Counted from the first letter of the stretch, positions 41,499-52,417 are shown. The stretch: DNA of 64,000 bases from Bacillota bacterium (GCA_023386265.1 JAEWKA010000008.1:1-64000); one strand, 5' to 3'. The notes: generated from the sequence alone by a model not told the origin. Numbers and translations: made by a program.

Positions 41499-44400
41499 AT
41501 GACTTATGACGGCACGATGCCGCAAATAGATGACTCCGGTCTTCCCCAATACGGAGAAAACATTGCCAGAACTCTGAACATTACGGGTTTCGTCCGCGGA
41601 GCCTCTGTTTCAAAAACTCTTTATAAAAATATCCGCTTCCTTCATGAGCACCATACGGCTCTTGAGTTAAAATATCCGAGCGGCGAAGCTGTTCCGCCCT
41701 ATGTCGAATGGCTTCTCGATAATTTCTATCTTGCCCATCGTGAAGGACTTTCGTCCGCGGCGGATTTATATAGCTGCGGGAAAGTACCTGCCGCCCGCGG
41801 CTCAGCCGCGATATTCACTCTTTGTGAGGCGCTCATCCGTTCGGGCGATGGCAAGGTCACGCCCGAACGCTGTGAGCTTTTTCTCCAGGGCTGTCAGCAG
41901 GCCTACGTCCTGAGCCGGCGCGAGCTGACCCATTTCGTGCCGGCTCTGAAGGCCGCGGCGATTTCGGAGCTCGCGGATCTCTATTCCTCCGATATCGACG
42001 AAGACTATGCCGCACGGGCAGCAGAAAAGCTATTTTCCACGCTTCGTGCGCTCTCGACGCTTGATTTTTCAGAAATTCTGGAAAGCGTTGACAAGACGGA
42101 GCAGGTTTTGAAGCAGGACCCAGCCGGAGTCTATGCCGAGATGTCCGAGAAGACTCGTACTCATTATAAAAGGCGCATAGAAAAGCTTTCCAAAGCCTAC
42201 CACGTCAGTGAACACCATATTGCTCAGCATGTGCTTGGACTTGCGCAAAACGCCGAAGGGGCCGAGAGTCATGTCGGCTACTGGCTTTTTACGCGTCCGA
42301 TGGATGAAAACAAGACTTCCCGCACGGGCGAACTTTATATTACAGCAAATATTCTTCTTACACTTCTGCTCGCATTAACTGCCGCTTTCGCGGAAAAAAG
42401 CGTCGCCGTCGGACTGCTCCTTATCATACCCCTTTCCGAACTTGTTAAGACTGTCGTCGACTATATCATTCTCTCATTCACACCGCCCGCGCATGTGCCG
42501 CGTATGGAGCTCGATGGCGGTATACCTCCCGCGGGACGCACACTCTGCGTCATATCGGCTCTTCTCACGAGCGAAAACAGCGGTGCCATACTTGGACGAA
42601 GACTTGAAGAATTTCGTTTCGCAGGACGGGACTGCGGAGAGAATCTGCTTTTCGGAATACTCGCAGACCTGCCCGATTCAAAGGACAAAACATCGCCCGA
42701 AGACGAAAAATACATTAGCTCCGCAAAAAACGCGGTCGATGAACTTAACGTTAAATATGGCGGCGGCTTTTTCTTTTTCGTTCGTGAACGGAGATTTAAC
42801 AAGGCGGACAACTGTTATTCTGCTTGGGAGCGCAAACGCGGTGCAATTACCGAGCTTGCATTGCTCCTCAGTGACGAAAATTTATCCCTGCACGCTCTTG
42901 CGGGCAATCACCTTTCCCTGCGCGGTGTCCGCTATATCATGACGCTCGACGAGGACACGCGTCTTACGCCCGGAACCGCTAAAGAGCTCATTGGCGCGAT
43001 GCTTCACCCGCTCAACACGCCTGTTATCGACGAGAGTTCGAAAATGGTTACGGCGGGGCACGCCGTCATCCATCCGCGAATCTCGGTTGAGCTCTCTTCC
43101 TGCAACAGAAGCAGGTTTTCAGGAATCTTTGCCGGACACGGCGGCACCGATCCTTATGGAAGCGACAGCTCCGAGCTGTATATGGACGTTTTTGATAACG
43201 GTGGCTTTGCAGGAAAAGGTATCATCGACGCTCGCGTCTTCACGGAATGTCTGCGCGGCAGAATACCGGAAAACCGCGTCCTATCCCACGATGCACTTGA
43301 GGGCGCATTCCTTCGCGGCGCTTATATGGGCGACGTTGAACTGACCGATAAATTCCCTTCGGACATGCTCTCATATTACAAACGTCTGCATCGCTGGACA
43401 CGCGGCGACTGGCAAAACCTGCCTTGGCTTTTCCGCCGGGGAAGGTCTCTTTCAGCTATCGACCACTTCAGGCTTTTTGACAGCGCACGGCGCAGTCTTG
43501 TAGCACCGCTCATCTGTATTACCTTCTTGGCGGCATTTTTTTCGCCCTCAAAAGGGCTCACCGCCGCCGCTCTCATAGCCCTTTTCTGCTATGCGTTCCG
43601 GCTTGTCACAACTGCTGTCCGTGAGCTATTTCGCGACGAAAGTGAAGTTAAGCTTCGCTTTCACAGTTCTGTCATCCACGGCGTTGGCGGAGCTTTTCTG
43701 CAAACGGGGCTTAAACTCATCTTTTTGCCATATGAAGCATACATCTGCCTTGTTGCCACCATGACGGCTCTCTGGCGGATGCTCGTCAGTCACACCGGGC
43801 TTCTTAGATGGACACCGGCTTCTGTGTTCGAGGGCAAAGCGCAGGGTGTGTGGAAGTATTTTCGCAACATGTGGTTTGCTCCGCTTGCGGGGCTCATAAT
43901 AGTGCTTTTCGCGCCCTCGATTATCGGAAAAGCTAGCGGAATTGTCTGGTCCTTAGCTCCGTTTTTCGCTTTTTCACTTTCAAAAATTATAGTCCGGCAA
44001 ACGCCGCTCTCCGAAGGAGACAAGGGCTATCTACTCTCCTGCGCGAAGAGCATCTGGTCATTTTTCGAAGATTTCTGCACCGCGGGGGATCATTTCCTGC
44101 CTCCCGATAACTGGCAGGAGCGCCCGCCTCTGGGTATTGCACACCGGACTTCACCAACAAACATCGGACTTTGTCTCTTGAGCTGTATTTCGGCGATTGA
44201 TCTTGGGCTGACCAGAGAGCAGAATGCATTCGGGATTATCCACAACATTCTTACAACGCTCAGACGTATGCCGAAGTGGAACGGTCACCTCTACAACTGG
44301 TACGATACGAGGACGCTCCGCCCCCTCCATCCCGCTTATGTTTCAACGGTAGACAGCGGAAATCTGGTGGCATGTCTCATCATTCTGCGCGAAGCGCTTA

Positions 44401-47400
44401 TGGAATACGACAGACCCGATCTTGCCGCAAGCTGTGATGAGCTTCTAAATCCTATGTCATTTACCCCTCTATATGACAACGCCCACAGACTTTTCTCGAT
44501 TGGTATCGACACCGACAGGCAGCTTGTTACCAATAGCTTCTATGACCTAATGGCGAGCGAAGCCCGCACCACTGGCTTTGTTGCAATTGCAAGGGGCGAC
44601 GTTTCCCGCCGTCATTGGCGAAGTCTTTCCCGTGCACAGGTTGAGAAGGACGGCTACCGCGGCATGGTTTCATGGACAGGCAGTATGTTCGAATATATGA
44701 TGCCGCGCCTGTTTTTCGAGAGCGCGGAAGGCTCGCTCATGTATGAAAGCATGAGGTTTGCGGTTGAAGTCCAGAAAAAGCGCGGAAAGAAAAAGAATTT
44801 GCCGTGGGGTATTTCGGAAAGCGCATTCTATGCGCTCGATCCCGCCCTTAACTACCGCTACAAGGCGCACGGCTGCGGCGTTCTCGCCCTCAAACGCAAC
44901 ATGAACGACGAGTATGTCGTTTCTCCCTACAGCAGTTTCCTTTCACTCTCCTGCGGCGTAAAAAGCGTGGTATCGAATCTTCGGAAGCTTGAAAAAATCG
45001 GCGCGGCGGGAAGATACGGCTTTTGGGAAGCAGTGGATTTCACGAGCAGCAGAACGGTCGGAAATAGCGGAGAAGTTGTTTACTGCGTCATGGCGCATCA
45101 TTTGGGTATGAGCCTTGTCTCCATTACTAATACCCTACGCGGGAATATCATGCCGCACAGACTCATGCGCGACCCGTCCATGTCCGCTCATGCCTGCCTG
45201 CTCGACGAAAAGCTGCCTTTGGGCGGTGTCCTGCTTCGCCGCAAGGAAAATAAGCTGCCTGAAAAGCCCCCCAGAACCTCATCCGTCTATTGGCAAAAGC
45301 GAGGCAATTTCGTTGATTTCGAGGCTCCCGTCTGCTGTGTGCTGTCCAACGGCGAGTATAATGTTATGTTAACCGACGGCGGCGTCTCTAAGGCCCGTTG
45401 TGGAAATATAACGCCGTATTTCACTTCAAACGAGATGCCTGCTTTCTCACATGGCGTCGAACTTTATTTGAAACGCGAGCACACCATAGTTCCCCTCCTG
45501 CCTTCACCCGGACTGGGTGATAATATAAATTCAGACTGGGAATTCAGCTTATCCGGCGCAAGAATCGGCAGCTCCCAGGGAGATTTTTGCACGCAGGTCA
45601 ATTTCAGCGTGTCGGCATCTTCAAACGGCGAGAAGCGAGTAATTTCTGTAAGCACCGAAAGCAATGAGGCACAAAACTGTGAGCTTTGCTTACTTTTCGA
45701 ACCGGTTCTGGCGGAGTATTCTGATTATGTAAACCATCCTGCCTTTTATAAGCTGGGACTTCACGCAAAAATGCACGGCGGTGCACTGATTATTAGGCGA
45801 CTTGAAAGAGCGAATATACCCGAGTGTTTCCTTTGCCTTGCTACCTCCATACCGATGGAGGTTTCAGTAAGGCGCTCGCAGGTTCCGGGCAGAGGAGGGC
45901 TCTCACCAGCAATCGAGGCATTCGTCCCTTCACCTCTCGGCTGGCTCAGCGATCCGCTCATATGTGCAAAGCTCCCGCTCCGGCTTACAAGAGAATCAGC
46001 GGCGACTGTAACTGTCACAATAGCGATGGGTGAAAGTGAAAATGAGGCTTATGCCGCAGCGATGCGGATGTTAACGGGGGGCGAGGAGGACGCGGCCGAT
46101 TTCCCCGCAGAAAGAGCTTCGGAGCTTCGGTTGTCCGAAATTCAGACTGAAAGCGCGATGGAGCTCATTAGCACTCTCAGCTATCCCGCTCCGTTCACAT
46201 CTCCGAGCGTTCCCTCAAGGCAAGAGCTCTGGCGCTTTGGTATTTCCGGCTGTCTGCCTCTGGTGACTCAGTCAGTTTCGGCGTCGGAAGAAATGGACGC
46301 TGCGGAAGCATTAATGAAGCAGCATGCGTTTTTGCGCTCACTATCCTGTCCCTTCGACCTTGTTTTCTTGACTGACGAGGGTGGTGATTACCTGCGGCCC
46401 TCCGCGACAGCACTCTCGGAACTCAGACGCATCGTCGGCTCCGAAAGCGAGCACATCCACATCATCGACCGCGCTCTAAGTGTGGAAAGCCTTATTGAAA
46501 GTTCGGTCAGTCCGAGGAACAGACGCGCGGAGACGAGCAGCCCCGTATATATTACGTCTACCTTTTTGAATGCACCTTTACAGTCTTTTCCAAGGCTCAA
46601 ATGGGAAGCTGATGACAGTTTCTCGTTTTATGTAAACCATTCGTTGCCGCCTCGCGCGTGGGGTAATATCCTCACTAACGGACGCTTTGGCTTTTTTGCT
46701 ACCGACTGCGGAACGGGTCACATGTGGTATAAAAACGCCCGCGAGTACCACATCAACCGCTGGCTTTGCGATAGCGTTACGACGCGCGGAACAGAAATTT
46801 TTGAAACTTTGCGGCAAAGCCTATTTGCATCTCCCAACGACACGGACTGTAAGGTGCGTTTCGGCTTCGGGTATGCACAATGGGAGAAGAAGCTGAATGA
46901 AGCTGCAATTAAAACGACCGCTTTCGTGCCGCCGGATACGGATGCGCGCGTTCTCATCGTTGAGTGGGAGGGCGGGAGCACGCGCTCCTTCCGATGGAGC
47001 ACCGATCTTGTACTCGGCGGAGACGATAGCGGAGCCTTACGCTCACATGTAACAAGAGAAGGCGACTTCTTTATCGCAGCAAGTCCCGAAAGCCCGTTTC
47101 CCGATTCAAAGTTTCGCATTTGCTCATCCGCTCAGGTCACGGGCTTCACCTCCAACCGCGGACTGTGGCTTCAGGAAAAGACCGATGATAAATGCGAAAT
47201 TGGCGGCTTTATCGGCATTAGCTTCGAAGCTTCCTCCCCTTTCATTCTTGTTTGTGGCTGTGACGACGAGGAAAAAGTCAAAGAGCTTTGTACGCCCGGC
47301 TTCACCTCGGCTTCACTTAAAAGCACAGTCAATCACTGGCAAAACACTGTTTCGGGAGTGAAAATCAAAACTCCTCTGCCTGCGCTCGACCGCCTTATAA

Positions 47401-48755
47401 ACGGATGGGTGCCTTACCAGACAATTGCTTGCCGCCTCATGGGACGCTGCAGCATATATCAGAGCGGCGGAGCGACAGGCTTCCGCGATCAACTCCAGGA
47501 CGCAGTCAACCTTATCCTGCTCGACGATGCCTATGCCAAGGCGCAAATCATTGAGTGCTGCCGTCACCAGTATGAGGAAGGCGACGCTATGCACTGGTGG
47601 CACACCCTCGATGATGAGACGAAGGGCGTTCGTACGCATTGCAGCGACGACCTTTTGTGGCTGCCGTGGGCGCTGTGTGAATACACCGAAAAAACGGGAG
47701 ACTACACTCTATGTGACATTCCTGTCCAGTGGCTGAGTTCCCCGCCTCTTCCCTCAGACGAGCATGACCGTTATGAAAAGGCCGTCTTCTCGGACATTTC
47801 AAGTGAGGTCATCGTCCATGCCCAAAAATCTCTCGACCTTATTCTGGAGCGCGGTACCGGAGAGCACGGACTTTTGAAAATAGGAAGCGGAGACTGGAAC
47901 GACGGTATGGATAAGGTCGGTGCCAATGGAAAAGGCGAAAGTGTCTGGCTGACATGGTTTTTCTCGCATACAGCGCATCGGTTTTCCTCCCTTCTGCGCT
48001 CGAGGGGGCAGGATGCGGAAAAATATGAAAAGGCCGCTTTGGAGCTGGGTAAAAGCGCTAATGAGGCCTGGGGCGGGCAGTGGTTCCTGCGCGGATGGTA
48101 TGACAGCGGAGAGCCGCTCGGCGATAAATCCCAGTCCTGCTGTCAGATTGATTCGATTGCACAGAGCTTTGCATCCCTCTGCCCAGACGCTGACAAAACC
48201 CGCGTGAACGAAGCTCTTACGAGCGCCGTCGAAAGGCTTTTTGATACTGAGCATCGAATCATACGCCTGTTCGACCCACCCTTCGAGGACGCTGAGCCGA
48301 GCCCCGGCTATATCGAGAGCTACGGTCCGGGCTTCCGAGAAAACAGTGGACAGTACACTCACGGCGCGGTCTGGCTGGCGATGGCCCTGCTGCTCGAAAA
48401 CCGTCACGATGAAGCCTTCCGGCTCATCGAAGCCCTGCTGCCCGAAAACCGCGACCTCGTAAATTACGAGGCAGAACCCTATGTTCTTTCGGCGGATATT
48501 TCAAGTAACTCTGACTGCCCCGGAAAAGCTGGTTGGAGCTGGTACACCGGCTCCGCGGGCTGGTTTTTCCGGACCGTAACGGAAGATTTGCTCGGCATAA
48601 GGCTTAAAAACGGAGAAATCGTTTTTGACCCGAAGCTCCCGTCCGTCTGGTCGGATATTCACGTCACACTGAGGGACAAAAACGGGAAAGAAAGAAGCTT
48701 TAATTTGTCGAACGACGGCGCCGTTCCCGATGAAGATAAGACTAATCAGCTATAA
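41499..48755 (+). CDS. Cyclic beta-1,2-glucan synthase-like multidomain protein (GT84 + GH94)
   Basis: A 2,418-residue giant. In order: N-terminal soluble part (~1-270); TM pair (~280-325); a GT-A glycosyltransferase part with a DxD-type LDEDTRL (~483) and RLHRWTRGDWQ (~629); a TM cluster (~665-830); a glycoamylase-like domain (~880-1230, GISESAFYALDPALNY); linker beta domains; and a C-terminal GH94 phosphorylase domain with GDWNDGMD (~2130) and YTGSAGW. This matches Cgs enzymes that build and cyclise beta-1,2-glucans from UDP-glucose and trim chain length by phosphorolysis. Proteobacterial Cgs is ~2,800 residues. No transporter is adjacent. It is a single large gene. Confidence 0.85.
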   Translation: MTYDGTMPQIDDSGLPQYGENIARTLNITGFVRGASVSKTLYKNIRFLHEHHTALELKYPSGEAVPPYVEWLLDNFYLAHREGLSSAADLYSCGKVPAARGSAAIFTLCEALIRSGDGKVTPERCELFLQGCQQAYVLSRRELTHFVPALKAAAISELADLYSSDIDEDYAARAAEKLFSTLRALSTLDFSEILESVDKTEQVLKQDPAGVYAEMSEKTRTHYKRRIEKLSKAYHVSEHHIAQHVLGLAQNAEGAESHVGYWLFTRPMDENKTSRTGELYITANILLTLLLALTAAFAEKSVAVGLLLIIPLSELVKTVVDYIILSFTPPAHVPRMELDGGIPPAGRTLCVISALLTSENSGAILGRRLEEFRFAGRDCGENLLFGILADLPDSKDKTSPEDEKYISSAKNAVDELNVKYGGGFFFFVRERRFNKADNCYSAWERKRGAITELALLLSDENLSLHALAGNHLSLRGVRYIMTLDEDTRLTPGTAKELIGAMLHPLNTPVIDESSKMVTAGHAVIHPRISVELSSCNRSRFSGIFAGHGGTDPYGSDSSELYMDVFDNGGFAGKGIIDARVFTECLRGRIPENRVLSHDALEGAFLRGAYMGDVELTDKFPSDMLSYYKRLHRWTRGDWQNLPWLFRRGRSLSAIDHFRLFDSARRSLVAPLICITFLAAFFSPSKGLTAAALIALFCYAFRLVTTAVRELFRDESEVKLRFHSSVIHGVGGAFLQTGLKLIFLPYEAYICLVATMTALWRMLVSHTGLLRWTPASVFEGKAQGVWKYFRNMWFAPLAGLIIVLFAPSIIGKASGIVWSLAPFFAFSLSKIIVRQTPLSEGDKGYLLSCAKSIWSFFEDFCTAGDHFLPPDNWQERPPLGIAHRTSPTNIGLCLLSCISAIDLGLTREQNAFGIIHNILTTLRRMPKWNGHLYNWYDTRTLRPLHPAYVSTVDSGNLVACLIILREALMEYDRPDLAASCDELLNPMSFTPLYDNAHRLFSIGIDTDRQLVTNSFYDLMASEARTTGFVAIARGDVSRRHWRSLSRAQVEKDGYRGMVSWTGSMFEYMMPRLFFESAEGSLMYESMRFAVEVQKKRGKKKNLPWGISESAFYALDPALNYRYKAHGCGVLALKRNMNDEYVVSPYSSFLSLSCGVKSVVSNLRKLEKIGAAGRYGFWEAVDFTSSRTVGNSGEVVYCVMAHHLGMSLVSITNTLRGNIMPHRLMRDPSMSAHACLLDEKLPLGGVLLRRKENKLPEKPPRTSSVYWQKRGNFVDFEAPVCCVLSNGEYNVMLTDGGVSKARCGNITPYFTSNEMPAFSHGVELYLKREHTIVPLLPSPGLGDNINSDWEFSLSGARIGSSQGDFCTQVNFSVSASSNGEKRVISVSTESNEAQNCELCLLFEPVLAEYSDYVNHPAFYKLGLHAKMHGGALIIRRLERANIPECFLCLATSIPMEVSVRRSQVPGRGGLSPAIEAFVPSPLGWLSDPLICAKLPLRLTRESAATVTVTIAMGESENEAYAAAMRMLTGGEEDAADFPAERASELRLSEIQTESAMELISTLSYPAPFTSPSVPSRQELWRFGISGCLPLVTQSVSASEEMDAAEALMKQHAFLRSLSCPFDLVFLTDEGGDYLRPSATALSELRRIVGSESEHIHIIDRALSVESLIESSVSPRNRRAETSSPVYITSTFLNAPLQSFPRLKWEADDSFSFYVNHSLPPRAWGNILTNGRFGFFATDCGTGHMWYKNAREYHINRWLCDSVTTRGTEIFETLRQSLFASPNDTDCKVRFGFGYAQWEKKLNEAAIKTTAFVPPDTDARVLIVEWEGGSTRSFRWSTDLVLGGDDSGALRSHVTREGDFFIAASPESPFPDSKFRICSSAQVTGFTSNRGLWLQEKTDDKCEIGGFIGISFEASSPFILVCGCDDEEKVKELCTPGFTSASLKSTVNHWQNTVSGVKIKTPLPALDRLINGWVPYQTIACRLMGRCSIYQSGGATGFRDQLQDAVNLILLDDAYAKAQIIECCRHQYEEGDAMHWWHTLDDETKGVRTHCSDDLLWLPWALCEYTEKTGDYTLCDIPVQWLSSPPLPSDEHDRYEKAVFSDISSEVIVHAQKSLDLILERGTGEHGLLKIGSGDWNDGMDKVGANGKGESVWLTWFFSHTAHRFSSLLRSRGQDAEKYEKAALELGKSANEAWGGQWFLRGWYDSGEPLGDKSQSCCQIDSIAQSFASLCPDADKTRVNEALTSAVERLFDTEHRIIRLFDPPFEDAEPSPGYIESYGPGFRENSGQYTHGAVWLAMALLLENRHDEAFRLIEALLPENRDLVNYEAEPYVLSADISSNSDCPGKAGWSWYTGSAGWFFRTVTEDLLGIRLKNGEIVFDPKLPSVWSDIHVTLRDKNGKERSFNLSNDGAVPDEDKTNQL

Positions 48756-48768
48756 GTCAAAAATTCAC

Positions 48769-48807
48769 GAAAATGTCATTTTCAAAATAGGTTAATTGTG
48801 GTATAGT
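48769..48807 (+). promoter_or_regulatory. Possible promoter and palindrome before the M16 pair
   Basis: An extended -10 (TGGTATAGT; TATAGT 48802-48807) with weak -35. Just upstream a 7-bp palindrome GAAAATG / CATTTTC (48769-48783) with one central base may be an operator. Confidence 0.35.
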
Positions 48808-48851
48808 AACTGCAATGAAATTTAATCTTAATCCTGAACGGAGGGCGGACC

Positions 48852-50138
48852 TTGAATCCATTGACCGAACTCATAATGTCCAACGTAGTGCTGACTTGTC
48901 TGCAAACGGACAAATTCAAAACGAACTGTCTGAGCGTAAATTTGCTGACGCCGCTCAGCCGCGAAACCGCAGCTAAAAACGCTCTTATTCCGGCAGTCCT
49001 CTGTCGTGGAACGGCGACTCTACCGGATATGGCTGCAATCTCATCGAAGCTGGACTCGCTTTACGGCGCGCGCATTAAGCCCTTCATCCGCAAAAAGGGC
49101 GAGATACAGGTAATCGGCCTCTATGCCGACTTTGCCGACGACGCCTTTATACCCGAAAAGAGCGATATTCTCGAGCAGATAACCGGTCTCGTGAGCGAAA
49201 TGCTCCTGATGCCCAAAACTCACGGTGGGCTTCTTCTGCGCGAATATGTTGATAGCGAAAAGGAACAGCTGCTAGAGCAAATACGCGGACGCATTAATGA
49301 CAAACGCGCGTATTCAATACAGCGCCTGTTCGAAAACATGTGCGCAATGGAGGAATATTCGACTGACAAGCTCGGAACCGAGACGGAAGCCGAAAGCGTT
49401 ACGGCTCATGAGCTGACCCGTCATTACCAATCCATACTCACAACATCCCCCGTTGAAATCTTCTACTGCGGCAGTGCCGAGCCCACCCGTGTTAAAATGG
49501 CTGTCAAGGCGGCTTTTGCCAGCCTTCCCCGTTCCGAAGAGGAGCCTGATATGGGAACGGACATCCGCATGAACTCTCTTGAAGAAGCACCCCGTTATTT
49601 TGAGGACTGCCTACAGGTAACGCAAGGCAAGCTCGCAATCGGATTCCGCCTCGGCGAATGTATGGAGGATCCGAACAGCGCGGCTATCCGAGTCTTCAAT
49701 GCAGTCTATGGCGGCAGCGCCAACTCAAAACTTTTCATGAACGTGAGGGAAAAGTTGTCCCTGTGCTATTTTGCAAGCTCATTTGTCGACCTGCACAAGG
49801 GCATACTCGCGGTTTCCTCGGGCATCGAATTTGATAAATACGATGCCGCCCTTTCGGAAATACTTTCGCAGCTCGATGCGGTCAAGCGCGGCGATGTCTC
49901 GGACCACGAGCTATCTTCTGCGAAAAGCTCCGTTGCAAGCGATTATCGAACGATTGAGGATAGTCCTCTTGCTCTCGAGGACTTTTATCTCAATCAGACG
50001 CTTATTGGTCCCGACTGTTCACCAGCCGAGCTTGCGGCTCTGGCTGAGGAAATAACGGTCAAAGAGGTTGTAGCAATAGCAAATGGAGTCGAGTGCGACG
50101 CTATCTATTTCCTGCGCGGAGAAAAGGAGGAAGCTTGA
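48852..50138 (+). CDS. M16 peptidase-like protein without zinc motif (YfmF type)
   Basis: A 428-residue protein of the pitrilysin/insulinase fold. The HxxEH zinc motif is absent, while the second-half core (LAIGFRLGECMEDPNSAAIRVFNAVYGGSANSKLFMNVREKLSLCYFASS) is well kept, as in the regulatory half of two-subunit M16B enzymes. TTG start after GGAGGGCGG. It is coupled to the catalytic partner (stop/start overlap). Confidence 0.85.
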   Translation: MNPLTELIMSNVVLTCLQTDKFKTNCLSVNLLTPLSRETAAKNALIPAVLCRGTATLPDMAAISSKLDSLYGARIKPFIRKKGEIQVIGLYADFADDAFIPEKSDILEQITGLVSEMLLMPKTHGGLLLREYVDSEKEQLLEQIRGRINDKRAYSIQRLFENMCAMEEYSTDKLGTETEAESVTAHELTRHYQSILTTSPVEIFYCGSAEPTRVKMAVKAAFASLPRSEEEPDMGTDIRMNSLEEAPRYFEDCLQVTQGKLAIGFRLGECMEDPNSAAIRVFNAVYGGSANSKLFMNVREKLSLCYFASSFVDLHKGILAVSSGIEFDKYDAALSEILSQLDAVKRGDVSDHELSSAKSSVASDYRTIEDSPLALEDFYLNQTLIGPDCSPAELAALAEEITVKEVVAIANGVECDAIYFLRGEKEEA

Positions 50139-51412
50139 TGCAGAAGGAATACTTCAAGAACATCGATGAGACCCTCATTTCTGAAGTCCTGCCCAACGGG
50201 CTGAAAATTAATATCGTCCCCAAGCCGCAGTTTTCAAAAAGCTACGCAATGTTCGCCACCAATTACGGCGGGGCGGACAGACGCTTTAAGCTCTCTGGTC
50301 AGTGGCTGGACACTCCTGCTGGAGTCGCGCATTTTCTCGAGCACAAAATGTTCGATATGCCGGACGGGAACGCTCTGAGCGTTCTCTCTTCGAGGGGCGC
50401 CTCGCCCAATGCGTTCACTAGCTCTTGTATGACGGCCTACCACTTTGAGTCAACCAGCCAGTTTGAAGAAAATCTCCGTACCCTGCTCACCTTCGTTTCC
50501 ACTCCGTACTTCACACCGGAAAGCGTTCAGAAGGAGCAGGGCATAATCGGACAGGAAATCAGGATGGTCGAGGACACTCCGGGCTATGTCTTATATTACA
50601 ACCTTCTCAAATGTCTATATTCCGCGAATCCTGTACGCGATTCCGTTGCCGGAACGGTAGAAAGCATCGCGGAAATCACAAGTGACACACTTTACCATTG
50701 TCACAAGGTTTTCTATAATCCCTCGAACATGACTCTTGCAGTAGTCGGCAATGTTGATCCTGAAGCCGTCATTGCAATGGCACGCGAGATTCTGCCGCAG
50801 GAGCCCGGCGAAGTGCCCGAAAGCGACTTCGGAGGTGAGGAAACCGCAACTCCTAATCAGAGCAATTCAAAAGTCACTATGGAGGTTTCAGCTCCGCAGT
50901 TCCTCTTCGGCTCAAAGCTGAATCCTGAAAAGAAAGGCTTAGCAAGACTCCGTCAGGTTCTCATCGGTGAAATCGCGCTTCGACTGCTTTTCGGTCCGTC
51001 TTCTCCGTTTTATACCCGCTTATATGCAGACGGACTCCTTAATGGCAGCTTTGAGTACGAGCTTGACTACACTGCTGGTACCGCCATGATACTTGCCGGT
51101 GGCGAGAGCCGTAACGTCGATAGCGTGATGACAGAGCTGAACTCGGAGATCGCGAAAATCAAAGCTGAAGGCCTTGACAAAATCCAGTTTGAAAATGCGA
51201 GAAAATCTCATTATGGCTCTCAGCTTCGCATACTGGGTTCGTTTTCGTCGCTGTCGCAGGAACTTGCAAACGGGGCTTTCGCGGATTATCGTCCGCTCGA
51301 CGTCTTTGAAGAGATAAATAAAATTAATCTTTCGGACGTCCGGGATTTCATAACAGAGAATCTCTCTCCCGAAAAGCTGGCGCTCTCGGTGGTTTCACCT
51401 CTGGATCGCTGA
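50138..51412 (+). CDS. M16 zinc peptidase (YfmH type, catalytic subunit)
   Basis: A 424-residue M16 peptidase with the inverted zinc motif HFLEHKMF (~61-68) and the distal Glu region (EQGIIGQEIRMVEDTP). It pairs with the inactive homologue before it; together they would form a clamshell protease for short peptides. ATG overlaps the preceding TGA. lgt follows 18 nt later, so the three are likely one operon. Confidence 0.9.
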   Translation: MQKEYFKNIDETLISEVLPNGLKINIVPKPQFSKSYAMFATNYGGADRRFKLSGQWLDTPAGVAHFLEHKMFDMPDGNALSVLSSRGASPNAFTSSCMTAYHFESTSQFEENLRTLLTFVSTPYFTPESVQKEQGIIGQEIRMVEDTPGYVLYYNLLKCLYSANPVRDSVAGTVESIAEITSDTLYHCHKVFYNPSNMTLAVVGNVDPEAVIAMAREILPQEPGEVPESDFGGEETATPNQSNSKVTMEVSAPQFLFGSKLNPEKKGLARLRQVLIGEIALRLLFGPSSPFYTRLYADGLLNGSFEYELDYTAGTAMILAGGESRNVDSVMTELNSEIAKIKAEGLDKIQFENARKSHYGSQLRILGSFSSLSQELANGAFADYRPLDVFEEINKINLSDVRDFITENLSPEKLALSVVSPLDR

Positions 51413-51430
51413 ACGAAAGGACAATATGTA

Positions 51431-52375
51431 ATGGATACTGTGCAAAGTGTTCCGAACGCAACTATAACCTTCCCCATGTTCGGTGATAAGTTCGCGATCA
51501 ATCCCTCTTCGTCATTTCAGGTCTTTGGTCTCCCTCTTTATTGGTACGGCTTTATAATCGCAATTGGCTTTCTGCTCGCCTATTTCTACTGTAATCGCCG
51601 CGTTAAGGACTTCGGGCTCACGCAGGACAACTTTATAGATGTGCTGTTGTTCGCCGTGCCCTCCGCCGTTATCGGCGCAAGATTATATTACGTTGCATTC
51701 CAGTATTCAGAATTTAAAGACAACTTTTGGAGTATCTTTAACGTCAGAGGCGGCGGACTTGCGATATATGGTGCGGTAATTTTTGCCGTGATTGCAGTGC
51801 TTATCTACTGCAAGGTAAAAAAAACGTCCCTTGGAGCATATCTCGATCTCGGAGCCTTCGGTCTGCTCATCGGGCAGACTGTGGGTCGCTGGGGAAACTT
51901 TATAAACCGCGAGGCGTTCGGGCGTGAGACGGACATCTTTTGCCGCATGGGGCTTACGGATGCTACTGGTCAAACTATTTACGTCCATCCTACCTTTCTT
52001 TACGAATCCCTGTGGAATATTTTGGGTTTACTTCTTCTGCACTTATTTTCGAAATCCGGCAAGCGGCGCTACGACGGTCAGATTTTCGCGCTGTACGTCG
52101 CCTGGTACGGCTTCGGACGTATGCTAATTGAGGGCCTTCGCACAGATAGCCTGTACCTGTTCAATACAGGTCTGCGCGTGTCTCAGGTGCTCGCTGGTGC
52201 GAGCGTTATAATAGCTCTAGCTTACCTTGCAATTAACGGCTCTCTCCCCCACGATAAAAGCAAAATGCTTGTCAATGTAGTTGCAGATGAAGAAGCGAAA
52301 AAATCAAAGGAACCGGCGGAAATATCTTCTTTCGCAAAAAATACGGAAGATAATGAATCAGACAAAGAAAAATAA
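51431..52375 (+). CDS. lgt: Prolipoprotein diacylglyceryl transferase
   Basis: A 314-residue membrane enzyme that attaches diacylglycerol to lipobox Cys. The Lgt signature GRWGNFINREAFG (~152-164), RGGGLAIYG (~106) and HPTFLYESLWN are present, with about seven TM helices. A charged C-terminal tail (~275-314) is longer than usual. It serves the lipoproteins encoded at 1171 and 52943. Confidence 0.95.
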   Translation: MDTVQSVPNATITFPMFGDKFAINPSSSFQVFGLPLYWYGFIIAIGFLLAYFYCNRRVKDFGLTQDNFIDVLLFAVPSAVIGARLYYVAFQYSEFKDNFWSIFNVRGGGLAIYGAVIFAVIAVLIYCKVKKTSLGAYLDLGAFGLLIGQTVGRWGNFINREAFGRETDIFCRMGLTDATGQTIYVHPTFLYESLWNILGLLLLHLFSKSGKRRYDGQIFALYVAWYGFGRMLIEGLRTDSLYLFNTGLRVSQVLAGASVIIALAYLAINGSLPHDKSKMLVNVVADEEAKKSKEPAEISSFAKNTEDNESDKEK

Positions 52376-52417
52376 TCAACATATACTACATAGTGAGAAT
52401 ATTAAGGAGGAATTATT

